Shown: one piece after another, positions 1-5,490 of the stretch
Numbering within the stretch: the stretch's first letter is position 1
How the letters are laid out: the number at the start of each line of letters is the position of its first letter
From: Chlorobium sp.
GTDB lineage: Bacteria; Bacteroidota; Chlorobiia; Chlorobiales; Chlorobiaceae
Direction of reading: 5' to 3'
DNA: 5,490 nt
Assembly (NCBI GenBank): GCA_026193435.1
Contig: JAPHUN010000196.1
Location: 1-5,490, forward strand
Position numbers and translations under genes: made by a program
Notes under the pieces: generated by a model
What the model was told of the DNA's origin: nothing
Database searches by the model: none
Seen by the model: the letters and a program-made list of their open reading frames with translations, nothing else

Positions 1-875
1 ACAGGATCTATCCGCGAACTTGTCGACTCAACAGCAACCTTGGCCCGTTCACCCGGAACTCTTGCAATCCCCTTGATGACAATAAGCCCATCCAGAATTT
101 CAGGCACTTCACTTTCAAACAGCTTGTAGAGAAACCGGTCGTCGATTCTGGAAACAATAACCTTCATCCCGCCATCAGGCTTCTCTTTCTCGACAATGGA
201 GCCATCATCCTGTCTGACTTTCACTTTCTCTCTCTCTATCCTTTTCACATAGAGCTTCATCCTCGGGGTACGCCTTGGATTGTCCTTTTTCATCATTTCG
301 GATTTCGGAAGTACCAGTTCGACACGATGATCCTTTGAGGTGTTGTAGGAAAAAACAACCTCGTTCTGCCTGACCTGATAGACCTCCCCTGCGACAACTT
401 CACCAACTTTCTCGAGACAATCCTCATACACCACCTGCTTTTCCATGTCCCGCACCTTTTTCTGAACTGACTGCTTGATTATCTGTATCGACTTTCTGGT
501 CAGATAATCCTCGAGGTTGACAGGACCCTCTTCATACATGTCCCCAAGCTCAAGAGACTCGTCGATCCTGCTAACCTCGTCAAGTCCGATCTCAATGGAA
601 GGAAGATCAACCTCATCAACAACTGTTTTCAGAATATACACCTCGAAGTCGCCCCGCTCCGGATTGATAAAAATATTAGCCTCAACCTCAGGGTCGTAGT
701 CCTTGCGCAACTGCTTTTGTATAATATCCTTCAGAAGATCCGCAATATCCATCTTCACAGCGGCACTCTCCGTATGTTTTTCCAGAAAAACCTTCGACTG
801 CTCAATTTCACCAAAAGCATTTGCGATAAGCTCTCTACGATCCTGCTTTTCTTTTTTTACCTGCTTTCTTGCCAT
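1..875 (-). CDS. nusA: Transcription termination/antitermination factor NusA, 5' part (cut by left edge)
   Basis: NusA binds RNA polymerase and nascent RNA and tunes pausing, termination and antitermination. The frame opens at an ATG (873-875), preceded by AAGGAAT about a dozen bases upstream, and stays open to the left edge, giving 291 codons. Residues 1 to about 145 fit the polymerase-binding N-terminal domain. The S1 domain begins near residue 158 (GEVVAGEVYQV). KH1 follows from about residue 252 (KLFESEVPEIL, then IARVPGERAKVAVES), and the frame leaves the window at RIDP plus a partial GT codon that fits the usual Val of RIDPVGACVG. The second KH domain and C-terminus are outside. Residues 214-236 form a highly charged stretch inside S1, about 17 residues longer than in E. 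coli NusA. It lies 53 bases after rimP, the classic order, so co-transcription is likely. Confidence 0.95.
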   Translation of the reverse strand, partial: MARKQVKKEKQDRRELIANAFGEIEQSKVFLEKHTESAAVKMDIADLLKDIIQKQLRKDYDPEVEANIFINPERGDFEVYILKTVVDEVDLPSIEIGLDEVSRIDESLELGDMYEEGPVNLEDYLTRKSIQIIKQSVQKKVRDMEKQVVYEDCLEKVGEVVAGEVYQVRQNEVVFSYNTSKDHRVELVLPKSEMMKKDNPRRTPRMKLYVKRIEREKVKVRQDDGSIVEKEKPDGGMKVIVSRIDDRFLYKLFESEVPEILDGLIVIKGIARVPGERAKVAVESTSSRIDP

Positions 876-928
876 CTCTTTGTAATTCCTTTATTTTAAA
901 GAAAATACGGCTTTCTTTACATCCGTTT

Positions 929-1471
929 TCAGAACTCAACTTCAACTACAGCGCTCTTGATCCGGTTGAGCTCCAACCGTACCGGTTCAAGACGTTCCCG
1001 TTTTCTGCCTTTCGATACCTTTTCCGGTTCAAGCACAATAAACGGACTTGTTGTTTCAACAACTTCCACCTCGACAAGCCTTCCTGAAACTTCGTGCTCC
1101 GCATCACCTGCATCTGTAAATCGAACCCGAAGCAGATGACCCTTATGGCGAATATACTGCCGGGCGTGCTGAATCGGTTCACCGATACCGGGAGATGAGA
1201 CCATCAGCCCGTAATCTTCACCAACCAGATTTCTTATCTCTTCATTCTCTTCAAAAGCATTTCTCAGCCAACGCGCTATAGACATGCACCGGGTAACCGA
1301 AATACCCGAGTCTGTCTCGGCAAGAACCTCCACCCTTCGTGACGGAAGCGCCCCTTTCACAAAAAGAGCAACGAGAAATACATCCGGCTCACCGGAAGCG
1401 CTTTTCTCTATTGAATACTCTTCAATAGAGTCTTCTATAAACGCCAGCAACCTGTCTTTTGTCACGTTCAC
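929..1471 (-). CDS. rimP: Ribosome maturation factor RimP
   Basis: RimP (formerly YhbC/P15a, DUF150) assists maturation of the 30S ribosomal subunit. The 180-residue product is slightly longer than the usual 150-170. The N-terminal alpha/beta domain spans about residues 1-95, including [18 protein letters not shown] and the hallmark [14 protein letters not shown] at 87-100. The C-terminal SH3-like domain covers about 100-180 ([16 protein letters not shown], and a final [10 protein letters not shown]). The start is GTG (1469-1471). An in-frame TGA three codons upstream rules out a longer protein, and no good Shine-Dalgarno precedes it, so initiation is unusual or the true start is slightly inside. 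Being directly upstream of nusA is the conserved rimP-nusA-infB arrangement and supports the identity. Confidence 0.93.
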   Translation of the reverse strand: MNVTKDRLLAFIEDSIEEYSIEKSASGEPDVFLVALFVKGALPSRRVEVLAETDSGISVTRCMSIARWLRNAFEENEEIRNLVGEDYGLMVSSPGIGEPIQHARQYIRHKGHLLRVRFTDAGDAEHEVSGRLVEVEVVETTSPFIVLEPEKVSKGRKRERLEPVRLELNRIKSAVVEVEF

Positions 1472-1479
1472 CGTTAATC

Positions 1480-1488
1480 ATTCTATCA
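1480..1488 (-). promoter_or_regulatory. Possible extended -10 promoter for rimP-nusA
   Basis: On the minus strand the bases read TGATAGAAT, a TGn motif followed by TAGAAT (five of six matches to TATAAT). No convincing -35 box is present, which extended -10 promoters can tolerate. A start of transcription about seven bases downstream would fall around 1473-1474, only two or three bases before the rimP GTG, giving an essentially leaderless mRNA. This rests on a short motif in AT-rich DNA and could be chance. Confidence 0.25.
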
Positions 1489-1489
1489 G

Positions 1490-1519
1490 AAAAACAAAAA
1501 AGTGGGGGCAACCCACTTT
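1490..1519 (-). terminator. Rho-independent terminator between the 70-residue membrane protein gene and rimP
   Basis: A perfect 8-bp stem (AAAGTGGG at 1499-1506 with CCCACTTT at 1512-1519) closes a 5-base loop. On the minus strand it is followed by TTTTTTGTTTTT, the classic intrinsic terminator layout. There is no T tract in the plus direction. It sits about 90 bases after the stop of the upstream small gene and only about 20 bases before the rimP start. It either ends the upstream operon or acts as an attenuator in front of rimP-nusA. Confidence 0.8.
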
Positions 1520-1545
1520 CTGAAAAATCCTGTTACCTCCCTGCT

Positions 1546-1588
1546 CGTGTGGTTCAATGTAATAAAAAAGGGGAAAATTGTTCACACG
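1546..1588 (-). repeat. Imperfect hairpin upstream of the rimP terminator
   Basis: Arms CGTGTG (1546-1551) and CACACG (1583-1588) are complementary. After a small internal loop, CAAT (1555-1558) can pair with ATTG (1577-1580), leaving an 18-base AT-rich loop. On the minus strand this hairpin comes just before the rimP-proximal terminator, so the two could form a tandem structured leader. It is short and interrupted, so its significance is uncertain. Confidence 0.35.
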
Positions 1589-1609
1589 AAACAGCAATTC
1601 ATCTCTTTC

Positions 1610-1822
1610 TCAGGCTGCACTGCTCTCATTTTTATTGACATTCGTCTCAATAACCTCAAAATCAGCCTCTTCTGCAACCCCTGAAGACGATGCCGCTCTG
1701 CCGCTTCCCGGATCAAACGAACCAAAAGGCCATTGCTGCCGCAAAAAGCGGCCTGCAAAAAAACGCATGATCGCCCTCAAGAGAAGAAAAACCACAATAA
1801 CAACTAAAAGAAACCGTAACAT
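1610..1822 (-). CDS. Small membrane-anchored protein of unknown function (DUF4834-like layout)
   Basis: The 70-residue product has one strong N-terminal membrane helix at about residues 3-17 (LRFLLVVIVVFLLLR). A basic, aromatic stretch follows (RFFAGRFLRQQWPF, 20-33), then a low-complexity Gly/Ser/Ala linker, and an acidic end with DFEVIET at 54-60. The helix followed by positive charges suggests the tail is cytoplasmic. The arrangement recalls the small DUF4834 family of Bacteroidetes, which also ends in an acidic segment; this is from memory and not searched. The start is uncertain: ATG at 1820-1822 is preceded directly by TTAAGG, too close for a normal Shine-Dalgarno. A strong terminator follows the gene, separating it from rimP. 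Function unknown. Confidence 0.65.
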   Translation of the reverse strand: MLRFLLVVIVVFLLLRAIMRFFAGRFLRQQWPFGSFDPGSGRAASSSGVAEEADFEVIETNVNKNESSAA

Positions 1823-2008
1823 CCTTAACTGAAAGTATTGTTGATTTGCCGACAGTTTATTTTTTCAACCGATCCGTCATCACTTCCTTCTTGCCCTCTA
1901 TCCGATCGCTGCATACCGACCACTCTATCCGTGAACCTTTTGAAAGCAGATGCAGTAAGAAAAAAACTGCTCCAATCGGAAAAGCAGCTGCAAGGGAATA
2001 AACAAATT

Positions 2009-2278
2009 CTAACCGCGAAGGGTTCCCCGCGTCCGTTCACCATTGAGCAGAGCCCGAAATCCCGATTCATTGACATGATATCGGGAAAACTCGATACCAT
2101 CAATGCTGATCACCGGAATATACAATCCGTATCGCTGCAACAGCTCAGAAGAAGTTGTGATATCAACCACCTCAAGATCAAACGGTATGTCCGCAAGCAC
2201 ACGCTTTACCACACGTCCGGCTTTTTCACACAACGAGCATCCAGGCTTTGTGTACAACACGACGTTACTCTCATACAT
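2009..2278 (-). CDS. Glutaredoxin-like thiol-disulfide protein (DUF836-type)
   Basis: The 89-residue product has a thioredoxin fold as in short glutaredoxins. A first beta strand (NVVLYTKPG) leads into the redox motif C14-S-L-C17, followed by a helix. IPV near residues 54-56 supplies the cis-proline typical of glutathione or thiol binding, and ISIDG forms the next strand. It is probably a cytoplasmic dithiol oxidoreductase; the natural substrate cannot be read from sequence. I chose the ATG at 2276-2278 because AGGAGG (2285-2290) lies six bases upstream and residue 1 is just before the fold. The frame extends 21 codons further upstream to an ATG that overlaps hisS, but that extension is not family-like. 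The start lies 59 bases after the hisS stop, so co-transcription with hisS is plausible. Confidence 0.85.
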   Translation of the reverse strand: MYESNVVLYTKPGCSLCEKAGRVVKRVLADIPFDLEVVDITTSSELLQRYGLYIPVISIDGIEFSRYHVNESGFRALLNGERTRGTLRG

Positions 2279-2284
2279 GGCGCT

Positions 2285-2290
2285 CCTCCT
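2285..2290 (-). promoter_or_regulatory. Strong ribosome binding site that fixes the glutaredoxin-like start
   Basis: AGGAGG on the minus strand with a six-base spacer to ATG 2276-2278. It decides between this start and the upstream in-frame ATG at 2339-2341, which would overlap the end of hisS and add 21 residues unlike the family. Confidence 0.8.
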
Positions 2291-2337
2291 GCCTCTTAGC
2301 TGAGCTGCCGAGTCAGCCTCGACACCTGTTCGCGGCC

Positions 2338-3642
2338 TCAATCGAGGCCTCCGTCCGGGACATCAACGTGCTTCGTTGATGAAGCAAGCCTTGCGATCAC
2401 CTCCCGGATGGAGAGAAAATCCTGTTCGGATGTCCTGAGATTTTTTAACCCGTAGACTTGCGACTCCACCTCACTCTTCCCTACAAACAGAGCATAGTCG
2501 GCATGCTGCCTGTTGGCCTCGCGCATCTGCGCCTTCATGCTCCTTCCGCAAAGATCCATTTCAGTTCGTATCCCTGATCTTCGCAACAGATCGCCGGCAG
2601 AGAGAGCATGGGTTTTCAGCCCCTCGTCCTGGAGTACAATATAGACCCGGGGGCCTGACGGCACGATATGCCGAAGTAATCCCTGCTTTTCCATGGTAAT
2701 CAATAACCGTTCCATACCAACGGCAAAACCGACAGCAGGAATATCGGATTTACTGCCAAGCTCTCTTGCAAGACCGTCATAACGACCTCCCCCTCCAATT
2801 GCATCCTGTGCTCCAAGCTCAGGGCTGACAACTTCAAACGCTGTATGACAGTAATAATCCAATCCCCTGACTAGAAAAGGATCGATCACATACTCTATGG
2901 ATTTCTGATCGAGATAGAGCAATACCTGATCAAACTCTTCTTTTGCTGAAGGATTGAGAAAATCATGCAGTTTCGGGGCATCTGCAATGACTGATTGTAT
3001 ATCGGGATTTTTTGAATCCAGAATACGAAGAGGGTTTTTTTCAAGACGCTCTCTTGACGGCCCGTCAAGAAGCCCGCTATGAGGTTCAAGATAGGCTCGC
3101 AATGCTTCTCTGTATCGAACCCGATCATCAAAATCACCAAGCGTGTTCATCCTCAGCCTGAGCCCGGATACGCCCAGAGAGGTAAACACCTGCATCATCA
3201 TATCTATCACTTCAGCGACAGCCTCTGGGGAGGAAGCTCCCAGCATTTCCGCCCCGAATTGTGAAAACTGACGCTGGCGCCCTGCCTGAGGGCGTTCCTT
3301 TCGAAACAGTTCTGCTATGTAATACAGCTTATGAACCGGAGAAGCAGAAAAAAGATTCGCCTGGAGAAACGCACGCATGACACCAGCCGTCATTTCGGGA
3401 CGCAGAGTCACCGAGCGGCCGTCAGGCTCAGGTCTGAAGGAAAACATCTCTTTGCCCACTATGTCGGTTGTTGAGCCGATACTGCGTTGAAACAGATCTG
3501 TATATTCAAATACAGGTGTGCGGATTTCCTGAAAGCCGTAGAGCCCGACAACTCTGTGAATAACACCCTCAATATATTTCCATGAGGTGATCTCATCAGG
3601 AAAGATATCTTTTGTTCCTTTTACCGCCCTGTACTCCGACAT
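2338..3642 (-). CDS. hisS: Histidyl-tRNA synthetase
   Basis: This class II aminoacyl-tRNA synthetase activates histidine with ATP and charges tRNA-His in the cytoplasm. The 434 residues match the usual length. Visible hallmarks are the N-terminal [10 protein letters not shown] (8-17), TLRPEMT (79-85), motif 2 [16 protein letters not shown] (113-128), the histidine-binding LVRGLDYY (257-264), the glycine-rich [11 protein letters not shown] (281-291), and motif 3 GFAVGMERL (305-313). The C-terminal anticodon-binding domain runs from about 331 to 420. The histidine-binding motifs and C-terminal domain are intact, so it is a synthetase and not the HisZ regulatory paralogue. An in-frame TAA upstream prevents a longer start. 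Only a weak GGGT precedes the ATG, while a perfect AGGAGG lies 34 bases upstream without a start codon. A structured inverted repeat fills the upstream gap. Confidence 0.97.
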   Translation of the reverse strand: MSEYRAVKGTKDIFPDEITSWKYIEGVIHRVVGLYGFQEIRTPVFEYTDLFQRSIGSTTDIVGKEMFSFRPEPDGRSVTLRPEMTAGVMRAFLQANLFSASPVHKLYYIAELFRKERPQAGRQRQFSQFGAEMLGASSPEAVAEVIDMMMQVFTSLGVSGLRLRMNTLGDFDDRVRYREALRAYLEPHSGLLDGPSRERLEKNPLRILDSKNPDIQSVIADAPKLHDFLNPSAKEEFDQVLLYLDQKSIEYVIDPFLVRGLDYYCHTAFEVVSPELGAQDAIGGGGRYDGLARELGSKSDIPAVGFAVGMERLLITMEKQGLLRHIVPSGPRVYIVLQDEGLKTHALSAGDLLRRSGIRTEMDLCGRSMKAQMREANRQHADYALFVGKSEVESQVYGLKNLRTSEQDFLSIREVIARLASSTKHVDVPDGGLD

Positions 3643-3679
3643 AATGTTACCCGTTCTTTACTTCCTGTGGTTTCTTCCT

Positions 3680-3844
3680 CCTAAGTTGATCGCTTCAACA
3701 AATGCTTTATGCAGTCAAACTTATACTATATAATGCGTTATGCTGAATTTTCTTACAGCGAACATCTCACCCGATGGGTTGCGCGACCATACTGCAGAAA
3801 AATCGCATTTGTTGAAACCCTATGGGATTGTCGATCAACTTGGG
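3680..3844. repeat. Long interrupted inverted repeat in the hisS upstream gap; possible structured RNA
   Basis: Bases 3683-3692 (AAGTTGATCG) are exactly complementary to 3832-3841, and 3694-3705 (TTCAACAAATGC) to 3805-3816. The right arm carries a 15-base insert holding its own small CCCATAGGG hairpin. Inside, TGCAGT (3710-3715) can pair with ACTGCA (3791-3796). Between those lie three more small hairpins: ATAA/TTAT around TGCG, GCTG/CAGC, and ACCC/GGGT around GAT. The outer helix can be extended to 3680/3844 with a G-U pair in a plus-strand RNA. The same fold is nearly available on either strand. It could be a leader of hisS, an independent small RNA, or a miniature inverted-repeat element. 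No target-site duplication was obvious, and no known RNA family was recognised. Confidence 0.6.
3720..3734. promoter_or_regulatory. AT-rich promoter-like core within the inverted repeat
   Basis: On the plus strand TATAAT occurs at 3729-3734. On the minus strand TATAAG (3720-3725) offers a -10 for hisS with a poor -35 (TTCAGC) 16 bases upstream. The minus-strand version would give a hisS leader of about 70 bases. Neither strand has a good -35 box, so the direction is undecided. Confidence 0.3.
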
Positions 3845-3847
3845 TTG

Positions 3848-4318
3848 TTAAATCTGGGGAAAATCTTTCTCTTCTTCCCTGAACAGCTCGATAACTTCTG
3901 ATGACACCAGTGCCGACATCAGCTTTTCCCGGACATCCGCTCTTCCTGCAAGGCGGGTTATGCGTCCCAGGAGCTTCAGATGCTCCGCAAGCATATCTTC
4001 GGGTGTGGCAAGAAGAAAAACAACCCCGACAGGCTCATTATCTATCGAATCGAAGTTAATCCTGTTTTTAAGCGTAGCAAGAGCAAGCACCGGAGCAGAT
4101 ACCGCATCAGTTTTTGCATGGGGAAGAGCAATCTGTTTACCTATCCCTGTCGACATCTCCTTTTCACGCTTCAGTACATCATAACGCAACTTCTTCTGGT
4201 TCTCCACGCCCGGATGCAGTCCGGCGATAGAGAGCATTGCATCAATCACCTGAGACTTTTTCGTCAGTTCGAGATTCAACTCAATGTATTTCCCGGAAAG
4301 CAGACCTTCGATCTTCAT
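3848..4318 (-). CDS. PTS EIIA type-2 (fructose/nitrogen-type) domain protein
   Basis: This is a single-domain phosphocarrier of the PTS EIIA-2 family (PtsN/FruA-like), 156 residues, close to the size of free-standing EIIA-Ntr proteins. The active-site region STGIGKQIALPHAKTD (56-71) contains the phosphoryl-accepting His67. A second conserved histidine occurs in AEHLKLLGRI (His113). The N-terminal part (IELNLELTKKSQVIDAML) matches the family's usual opening. The chosen ATG (4316-4318) begins right before the domain. A 53-residue upstream extension of the frame would overlap cdsA and is not family-like. The Shine-Dalgarno is weak. No EIIB or EIIC gene adjoins it, so a regulatory role fits better than sugar uptake, but that is inference. 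Confidence 0.88.
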   Translation of the reverse strand: MKIEGLLSGKYIELNLELTKKSQVIDAMLSIAGLHPGVENQKKLRYDVLKREKEMSTGIGKQIALPHAKTDAVSAPVLALATLKNRINFDSIDNEPVGVVFLLATPEDMLAEHLKLLGRITRLAGRADVREKLMSALVSSEVIELFREEEKDFPQI

Positions 4319-4461
4319 TATGACAACCCACTTGATGTTTCCCCGATAATCAGAAAAATCAGAATTACATATTTTCACGCGATGTAACGACGCTACGCAT
4401 ATGAACCCGCAATCGCCGCTTGCAGACGAAAGAAAAAGAACCGGCAATATAAAAACATTCC

Positions 4462-5295
4462 CTACAGTCCCGTCCATATCTCCGCGAAATAAATATACAG
4501 GTAGAGCAGCGGTGACATGAACATAATCGTGTCAAACCGGTCAAGAACACCGCCATGTCCGGGTATCAGCGAAGAAGAATCTTTGACTCCCGCGTCACGT
4601 TTGAACATCGACTCCACCAGATCACCCAGTGGACTGAACAGACCTATGCTCAATCCGGCAACAAGCGTAAAAACAGTCGGAAGGCCCGGATCAAGAAGCG
4701 CAACAACCGCCGAGCCAAGTACGCTCCCGAGACATCCGGAAATATAGCCCTCCCAGGTCTTGTGCGGGCTTAAACGTTCAAAAAATTTCTTTTTAAACAG
4801 CTTGCCGCCAAAAAGCCGACCCCCGAAATATGCCAGGATATCAGCTGACCAGATACAGACGAACAGTAAAAGAACATAGGCAAAACCTGACGGCTCTCTC
4901 TCCCTGATTACCATCAGCGAACCAAAGGTTATGTTTACATAAAAAATTGCAGTCATTGACGAACCGATGTTGACGATTCTTGATCCCTCTGTCCGGAACA
5001 TCTCCAGAACAAGAAAAGTCATCAGGATAGCAAGCAGAAGAATCCAGGGTTCGACAACCACAAAAAAGAAGTTCAGTTGCAAACAGAACGAAAAAAACAG
5101 AAAAAACGATCGAGACGGAGGCGTCACCCTGACAGAAAGTAACCGGTAAAATTCATTGATTGCAAGCAGCGAACACAACAGCATCAATGCAAAAAAATAT
5201 GCCCCTCCCATCCAGGAAATCCAGATAACCAGCGGAACGCCTGCGACACCCACCGCTACTCTCTGCTGTATATTGGACATACCTGTTTCAGCCAT
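4462..5295 (-). CDS. cdsA: Phosphatidate cytidylyltransferase (CDP-diglyceride synthase)
   Basis: An integral membrane enzyme that condenses phosphatidate with CTP to give CDP-diacylglycerol, the branch point for bacterial phospholipids. The 277 residues contain multiple hydrophobic segments, roughly at 13-48, 63-98, 112-130, 138-157, 185-201 and 207-222. The C-terminal family signature runs from Ser229 to Asp255 and includes KRDAGVKD, IPGHGGVLDR and the final FD. SPHKTWEG (176-183) and the aspartate in SADILAYFGGR (150-160) are also typical. The start is either ATG 5293-5295 (used here, weak GAAAG about nine bases upstream) or the ATG five codons later, which has an AGG almost touching it. 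The stop lies 143 bases before the EIIA start. The gene is complete and looks intact. Confidence 0.96.
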   Translation of the reverse strand: MAETGMSNIQQRVAVGVAGVPLVIWISWMGGAYFFALMLLCSLLAINEFYRLLSVRVTPPSRSFFLFFSFCLQLNFFFVVVEPWILLLAILMTFLVLEMFRTEGSRIVNIGSSMTAIFYVNITFGSLMVIREREPSGFAYVLLLFVCIWSADILAYFGGRLFGGKLFKKKFFERLSPHKTWEGYISGCLGSVLGSAVVALLDPGLPTVFTLVAGLSIGLFSPLGDLVESMFKRDAGVKDSSSLIPGHGGVLDRFDTIMFMSPLLYLYIYFAEIWTGL

Positions 5296-5490
5296 AGCGA
5301 TATTCTTTCAAAAAAGCGATTGGCAATGCACTGTCAGCACGATGCCTCCAAACAGTAACGAGGATTACGGCAAACTGTTTCAAATCACTGCGCTGAAAAC
5401 AAATCTTCATCTGCATTCCGATGGCAAAACAGCAATAACGTGCAGGAGATGAATCTACAAAAAAACCACCACAATGAACACCTGAATTGA
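5296..5490. other. Upstream of cdsA, no convincing gene
   Basis: This stretch to the right edge holds no recognisable gene, RNA or terminator. One minus-strand frame is open from the edge to a TGA at 5288-5290, overlapping the cdsA start by eight bases, but its translation is cysteine-rich and resembles no family I know. The region may contain the cdsA promoter, though no clear -35/-10 pair was found. Confidence 0.5.

Noticed and set aside
876..928. AAAGAAA/TTTCTTT hairpin between rimP and nusA
   Set aside because: All A-T pairs, weak, with no terminator T tract; probably chance in AT-rich spacer.
1825..2103. Minus-strand frame of 92 codons ending two bases before the 70-residue membrane protein start
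   Set aside because: Its first third overlaps the glutaredoxin-like gene in another frame, the composition is not protein-like, and no ribosome binding site supports its start.
1838..2299. Plus-strand open frame of 153 codons
   Set aside because: It runs antisense through the glutaredoxin-like gene, which has a strong ribosome binding site and clear motifs; the translation resembles no protein family.
3748..3776. Minus-strand TGAGATGTTCGC matches a piece of E. coli 6S RNA
   Set aside because: The match is about 12 bases, outside the functional central bubble of 6S RNA, and the rest of the fold does not resemble 6S.
3816..3831. CCCATAGGG hairpin as a terminator for the EIIA gene
   Set aside because: The stem is only three base pairs with no T tract directly after it.
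3980..4387. Plus-strand open frame of 135 codons
   Set aside because: Antisense shadow of the EIIA gene, with no family features.
4319..4477. 53-residue N-terminal extension of the EIIA protein
   Set aside because: It would overlap the end of cdsA by 16 bases, lies outside the EIIA domain, and free-standing EIIA proteins usually start at the domain as the ATG at 4318 does.
5449..5490. Plus-strand 13-codon peptide with CAGGAG before its ATG
   Set aside because: The Shine-Dalgarno-like bases touch the start codon, the peptide is low complexity, and nothing else is on the plus strand.

Overview
The window is an ordinary bacterial housekeeping stretch in which every gene I can support lies on the minus strand. 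Read in the direction of transcription (right to left), the order is: phosphatidate cytidylyltransferase (cdsA); a PTS EIIA domain protein of the fructose/nitrogen type; histidyl-tRNA synthetase (hisS); a short glutaredoxin-like protein; a 70-residue membrane-anchored protein of unknown function; the ribosome maturation factor rimP; and the first 291 codons of the transcription factor nusA, which runs off the left edge. The style of the proteins suggests the Chlorobi/Bacteroidetes side of the tree, most likely a green sulfur bacterium of the Chlorobium/Prosthecochloris type. This placement is from memory of the families and no search was run, so treat it as moderate confidence.

Layout. 1-875: nusA, 5' part. 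929-1471: rimP, with a GTG start and no visible Shine-Dalgarno. 1490-1588: a Rho-independent terminator (8-bp stem plus T tract) preceded on the minus strand by a weaker hairpin, both just upstream of rimP. 1610-1822: small membrane-anchored protein. 1823-2008: a gap holding a start-less frame with a membrane helix. 2009-2278: glutaredoxin-like protein with a strong AGGAGG. 2338-3642: hisS. 3643-3847: a gap dominated by a long interrupted inverted repeat (about 3680-3844) that can fold into nested helices around several small hairpins. 3848-4318: PTS EIIA. 4319-4461: a short gap with nothing recognised. 4462-5295: cdsA. 5296-5490: no convincing gene, only a weak open frame at the edge.

Functionally, rimP-nusA is the conserved translation/transcription cluster that in most bacteria continues into infB. 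hisS charges tRNA-His and cdsA makes CDP-diacylglycerol for phospholipids. The EIIA protein has its phosphoryl-accepting histidine but no sugar permease beside it, so it is more likely regulatory than transport-related. The glutaredoxin-like protein has a CxxC site and may do thiol redox work.

I see no mobile element genes, CRISPR, phage genes or obvious new multi-gene system. The observations most worth following are the structured element in front of hisS, the terminator and hairpin in front of rimP-nusA, and the start-less membrane-helix frame after the glutaredoxin gene.
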